DNA from: Membranipora membranacea
Taxonomy: Eukaryota > Bryozoa > Gymnolaemata > Cheilostomatida > Membraniporidae
Reading direction: 5' to 3'
Assembly: GCA_914767715.1 (NCBI GenBank)
Contig: OU612070.1
Location: 5,289,501 to 5,353,500, forward strand
DNA length: 64,000 nt
Numbering within the stretch: the stretch's first letter is position 1; each line of letters opens with the position of its first letter. The notes under the pieces were generated by a model. It saw only the letters and a list, made by a program, of their open reading frames with translations, was not told the origin of the DNA and searched no databases. A program made the position numbers and the translations under genes. Below are positions 61,579 through 64,000 of the stretch, in pieces.

Positions 61579-63134
61579 ATTGATTTAATGTCAAACAGGC
61601 ATACAATTTGAAACAGCATCTCGAGTGACAACAATCCTAAATTTAAAGTAAAGCTTGACAAATTTTAATAAGTAAAGACACGTTTTGTATGGAGTCACCC
61701 ACTTCCTCAGCAAGAACAGATGACTACAAACGGAAAGGTTATTCATACCCTCCATGCCTTTACTGCTTTTATATTGACGTTTACATTAAGTTGATGTAAA
61801 TACTGTGGCTAGTTTCAAGATGGTTATTTAACAAGAATTACATTTATATTAGACACAACCTTAATAAACCTGCAATAGAAAGGTGCTCCTTAAGGATTCC
61901 TTGTAAGAAGGAACTCAAAAAGTTGCTCAGACAGCTTGACATTGGATTATGTGGAATGATCGGAACTCTGTAAAAAATTTTAATATATTTAGACTTACTC
62001 ATAGCAAAGCAATGGACATCATGGCATTCATCAAAGTCATTTCACTCTTCATCTCTCCAAGAACTTAAAATAATAAAATAGAAATGCCGCAATCATAAAT
62101 GCCTCAAAACTTCAGGGGTGTGGATGACATACACTCAGGTTGTCGATTGAGTTCATGATGGATGTCCAATTGGTTGTGTAATTATGAGTGCAATTTGAAA
62201 TGGCTGTCATTTCCATCAACCAATGAGGTAGACAGCCTGAGTATCATTGTCCTATCATGTGGCAGAATTCCCCCACCATTATTTTCAGTGGATACAGCCA
62301 GTGAATTAAGCGCAAAAAACATGTTATAATTGTGTATTGAATATTTATATTTTATATTATATATTATATAAAAACAAGGGGTCCTCCTTGCTGTTTTTAA
62401 TCCGACCTCACTGGACTTTCAGCCATGCTGGGCTGCTGAAGCTTTCAAAGCCTTGTGCCATATAATCCAGTTGTTTAAATTTAATGATGTAGTGGGTGTA
62501 AGAAGTAATAAATAGGTATTGTAACAAAACCAGTAACAGCTCCGAGTAGTATAAGAGATAATATGTAAATGAAATCTTTCTTCACCAGGCTTTGAACTCG
62601 TGTCTCTCGCATGTTACAATTGTGAACTATTTATATATAATACATAAAAATAATTAGTTAACTCCATGCACCTCCTGACGCTGACCCGCTGAAGCTTGCA
62701 GATTTTCTACTGATCTGAACTAAATATATATGGGTAGAGTAAGCTGTTGTTTGATTTTTTATTTATTTCAGGCACATCTCAGACAACCATATAATTAACC
62801 CACCCTCAACTGGTTTTACTACCCATAAGGACTGGGATTCAGCTGCTTCTTCTATTTTCTTCCGAAACACTTTTTGAAAAAGTGATACGAGGCATATGGA
62901 TATGGGAATTTATATACACATCCATTTATCATAAGCACAAAACTGAAGTTTTGTGGATAATGAATAGTTTAAATCTATGATATTGGATTTTAATTTATTT
63001 TATAATTAGAAATTAACAGAAGTAAATTTGGTAACGAATGCCAAGAAATATTGTTTTAAAATGACATGGCATGCTATCTAAGGTGGTTAATGACATGACA
63101 GGAGCCTGGTCCCGGCAGGTCAATATTACTGCAA
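61579..63134. other. Intergenic between the converging lectin gene and ANKH-like copy D
   Basis: AT-rich, with a TATAT run near 62350. No gene or element recognised. The part just left of 63135 is the 3' UTR of copy D, as GCAGTAATATTG and CTGTCATGT are shared with the 3' UTR of copy A. Confidence 0.45.
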
Positions 63135-63593
63135 TTACTTGTCGTTTTGGCGGTTCTCATCCACAGCTGTTTCACATTTGATTGGTATTTTCTGTAAAAG
63201 AAAATCAGTTATATATATTCGTTGTATAACATACAACGTAGCAATGGTTTCACTGTACGCTTGACAATATCATCAAAGGTATAGTGAAACCATTACCATG
63301 CTATGCAATATGCTATGTATCACATTGATTGTTAAACTTTATCAATTCATGTTTTTCCTTTTAATCTATGACTATAGCCCTAAGATAATGTTCCTCTAAA
63401 GGGTTCACTCACACCCCCACCCCTAACTTCTAGTATTAGACATAGTGTCAAGAGTTCAATATTAAGTCTCATTAATATGGTATGCCCTACTTACCTTAAA
63501 CAAGTGTAGCACGATGGTTGCACAGCGACACAAATTGTTTCAATCACGAAAGTTAAGAGTAAGCATAATATACCATAAGCAGCTCCTGGAAAC
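63135..63593 (-). CDS. ANKH-like: ANKH-like copy D, last two exons (gene extends off right edge)
   Basis: Minus-strand exons 63593-63495 and 63191-63135 match the last two exons of copy A. The first begins after TTTTGTAG with FPGAAYGILCLLLTFVIET; the last encodes KIPIKCETAVDENRQNDK before TAA. Borders are AG/GT. The first exon is 99 bases rather than 100: one base is missing in the stretch after TGTGTCGCTGTG, so the reading frame would enter the last exon shifted and miss that TAA. Either copy D ends in a different tail or it is a pseudogene, or the single base is an assembly error. The nearby plus-strand frame 63514-63705 is only its shadow. Earlier exons are not seen to 64000. Confidence 0.7.
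63220..63370. repeat. Palindromic element in the last intron of copy D
   Basis: AATGGTTTCACTGTACGC and its loose inverse ATAGTGAAACCATTACC around CAATATCATC. It is the reverse complement of the palindrome at 33060-33210 in copy A, at the same intron position. Confidence 0.7.
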
Positions 63594-64000
63594 CTACAAA
63601 ATAAAAGCCATAGACTTCATACAGCTATATGATAAGGACTCCCTAAGACCAAAGGGCAGGAGTGTATTTGTACAGTTTCTCAACCAAAGACCTATCTTTC
63701 ATTGAACTTTCACACAAAAATGCTTCCACGTATACAGTTAAAAATTGGAGAATAACCAAATTATTGGAGCTTACGTATTTAGAAAAATCGATCCTCATGG
63801 GAAATATGCATACAGTATTTTAGCTAATGACCCTATCTTCCTGACTGACAGTCCTACCAGCAGTCAATGTTTCGCAGGCTAATCTGTTTGGTGGCTCTGT
63901 TGAAATGCTCATGGTGCTCTGACATGTTACAACAGATTTAGAACTGTCCAAAAAGGTTTTATGTTTATGCAACAGGTAAGCAGCTGAAGACAGATGTAGT
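63594..64000. other. Probable intron of copy D
   Basis: Upstream of the penultimate exon of copy D on the minus strand. The next exon (which should carry the SGILIMNKQ block) is not found before the edge. Confidence 0.45.

Noticed and set aside
63514-63705. 63-codon plus-strand frame
   Set aside because: Antisense shadow of the penultimate exon of ANKH-like copy D.

Overview
The window is animal (metazoan) nuclear DNA. Genes are split into many short exons (about 60-240 bases) with GT-AG introns of a few hundred bases to several kb. Base composition is AT-rich, and non-LTR retrotransposons, tRNA-derived SINEs and palindromic DNA elements are dense. The protein families (ANKH-like transporters, C-type lectin, pentraxin-like domains, RTE- and CR1/L2-like LINEs) suggest an invertebrate, perhaps a marine deuterostome. 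The species cannot be named from sequence alone. All gene models were built by hand from reading frame, splice sites and codon phase.

Left part (about 1-18.4 kb, minus strand). A multi-exon gene starts with a signal-peptide exon at 15508 and runs leftward out of the window. Nine exons join in phase and give 459 residues with two tandem pentraxin/laminin-G-like domains, each with a Cys pair. Its introns hold an RTE-type LINE (4618-8193) with a 14-bp target duplication, a CACTA-type mini-element carrying a tRNA-like sequence (3992-4310), a three-copy tandem repeat and a 1.3-kb fold-back element (13682-15017). Upstream, two exons that join in phase (17468-18388) suggest another unrecognised minus-strand gene.

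Middle part (18.4-25.7 kb). I see no cellular gene here. It holds a second, deleted fold-back copy, a 0.6-0.75 kb direct duplication, a palindromic element, and the 3' part of a retrotransposon with a restriction-like endonuclease domain and a (TCATC)n tail.

Right part (25.7-64 kb). This is a cluster of ANKH-like multi-pass membrane transporters. Copy A (25740-33286) is intact at 511 aa. Copy B (35587-45696) is largely intact at 499 aa, with an altered C-terminus. Copy C (47201-57356) is a pseudogene with lost exons, frameshifts and stops, and a CR1/L2-like LINE sits in one of its introns. Copy D (63135-63593, minus strand) shows only its 3' end. Between C and D lies a complete four-exon gene for a secreted 175-aa C-type lectin (59438-61045).

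The ANKH family is known for exporting small anionic metabolites (ATP/pyrophosphate, citrate). The lectin and the pentraxin-like protein would act outside the cell in recognition. Any functional link between them is only suggested by proximity. The most notable results are the pentraxin-like gene, the ANKH-like cluster showing several stages of decay, and the nested small elements with tRNA-like cores.
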